From Micromonospora cremea (GTDB lineage: Bacteria; Actinomycetota; Actinomycetes; Mycobacteriales; Micromonosporaceae): DNA of 64,000 nt. The stretch covers positions 310,001-374,000 of the forward strand of contig NZ_FSQT01000002.1 of NCBI RefSeq assembly GCF_900143515.1, read 5' to 3'. The notes under the pieces are model-generated. The model was given only the letters and a program-made list of their open reading frames with translations. It searched no databases and had not been told where the DNA came from. The translations under genes and the position numbers were made by a program. This document shows positions 63,508 through 64,000 of this stretch, one piece after another (positions within the stretch are counted from its first letter, which is position 1; each line of letters opens with the position of its first letter).

Positions 63508-64000
63508 GTGCCCCTGCTGTACGACCTCACCAAGCTGACCGTCGGCACCATGCTGCGGCTGGGCTGGCGGCCACGCGTGGAAGGGCTGGAACACCTGCCC
63601 CGGCGCGGCGGCGCGATCCTCGCCGGCAACCACCTCTCCGTCGCCGACGAGCTGTTCCTCGTCAACGTGACGCCCCGGCACGTCACCTTCTGGGCCAAGT
63701 CCGAGTACTTCAGTGGCCGCGGCCCGGGCGGCTGGCTCAACCGGCGGATCGTCGCCGGCATGGGCGCGATCCGGGTCGAGCGCGCCGGCGGGCGGGCGGC
63801 CCTCAGCGCCCTGGACGCCGCCGTGCCGGTGCTGCGCGCCGGCGGCCTGGTCGCCGTCTATCCCGAGGGCACCCGCTCCCCGGACGGGCGGCTCTACCGG
63901 GGCCGCGTCGGCATGACCCGGCTGGCCCGCGACGCCGGGGTGCCGATCATCCCGGTCGGCGTGCTCGGCACCGCCGAGGTGCTGCCCGTCGACGCGCGCC
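63508..64000 (+). CDS. 1-acyl-sn-glycerol-3-phosphate acyltransferase (3' end outside window)
   Basis: The visible 164 residues start at GTG 63508 behind GGAGGACAC. They include AGNHLSVADELFLVNV (HX4D motif) and AVYPEGTRSPDGRLYRGRVG. It is a paralogue of the protein at 46693-47391 but differs in its N-terminal part. Position after the TetR gene indicates regulated expression. The frame is open to the window edge. Confidence 0.88.
   Translation, partial: MPLLYDLTKLTVGTMLRLGWRPRVEGLEHLPRRGGAILAGNHLSVADELFLVNVTPRHVTFWAKSEYFSGRGPGGWLNRRIVAGMGAIRVERAGGRAALSALDAAVPVLRAGGLVAVYPEGTRSPDGRLYRGRVGMTRLARDAGVPIIPVGVLGTAEVLPVDAR

Overview
The window is high-GC actinobacterial DNA (codon third positions almost always G or C, many GTG starts, many 4-bp stop/start overlaps). 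The gene set points to Micromonosporaceae, most likely Micromonospora or a close relative: a sioxanthin-type carotenoid tail operon, a HEPN-ImuA'-ImuB-DnaE2 mutagenesis locus, a PASTA kinase beside an Rv2175c-type DNA-binding protein, a class F sortase, a CBM2-GH18 chitinase and an S-adenosyl methyltransferase of the DUF574 type. The region looks chromosomal and core-like. I see no prophage, transposase, CRISPR array, rRNA or tRNA. The assignment rests on reading the sequence and on family knowledge; no database search was run.

Layout. 1-2537: end of a TgpA-like protein, DUF3040 protein, DNA polymerase IV. 2600-7930: a minus-strand sugar ABC transporter operon (lipoprotein, two permeases, a 55-aa ORF between the permeases) that reads on into a methyltransferase and a phosphodiesterase; both permease genes carry a single-base frameshift. 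8037-14360: SOS mutagenesis genes dnaE2, imuB, imuA' and a HEPN gene; two LexA boxes lie at 14663-14695. 14803-20056: plus-strand operon ybaK / crtA-like / GNAT / cruF / glycosyltransferase / crtI-crtD-like. 20129-29856: CDP-alcohol transferase, metF, an HTH gene with an unresolved 3' end, a polyprenyl diphosphate synthase, the Rv2175c-like gene divergent from the PASTA kinase, endonuclease IV, threonine aldolase and class II DAHP synthase. 29945-42709: lipoprotein, chitinase, glutathione peroxidase, GNAT, F420/NADP reductase, GT87 mannosyltransferase, DUF4397-sortase pair, proC, pfkA, a PPOX protein, a DEDDh exoribonuclease and a Crp-family regulator. 42802-64000: small acidic protein, large zinc-ribbon/cyclase/ATPase regulator, acyltransferase, membrane protein, otsA, an alpha/beta hydrolase without its serine, an FMO, an EEP nuclease, a ROK glucokinase, SRPBCC, acyl-CoA synthetase with a two-component system, methyltransferase-GGDEF/EAL pair, and a TetR regulator with a second acyltransferase that runs off the end.

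Gene order from metF to the acyl-CoA synthetase recalls, in loosened form, the Mycobacterium tuberculosis block Rv2172c-Rv2187 (metF-like, idsA2, Rv2175c, pknL, DAHP synthase, Rv2179c exonuclease, GT87 Rv2181, acyltransferase Rv2182c, SRPBCC Rv2185c, fadD15). This supports vertical inheritance of most of the window.

The less ordinary material is non-coding: a 64-bp palindromic repeat in two inverted copies; a related GATCATG-ended palindrome in convergent gaps; a short repeat sitting exactly on stop/start junctions and flanked by direct repeats; long perfect hairpins in the SOS leader and inside the SOS gene set; and several strong palindromic operators (TetR gene, cyclase-ATPase gene, chitinase, dnaE2).
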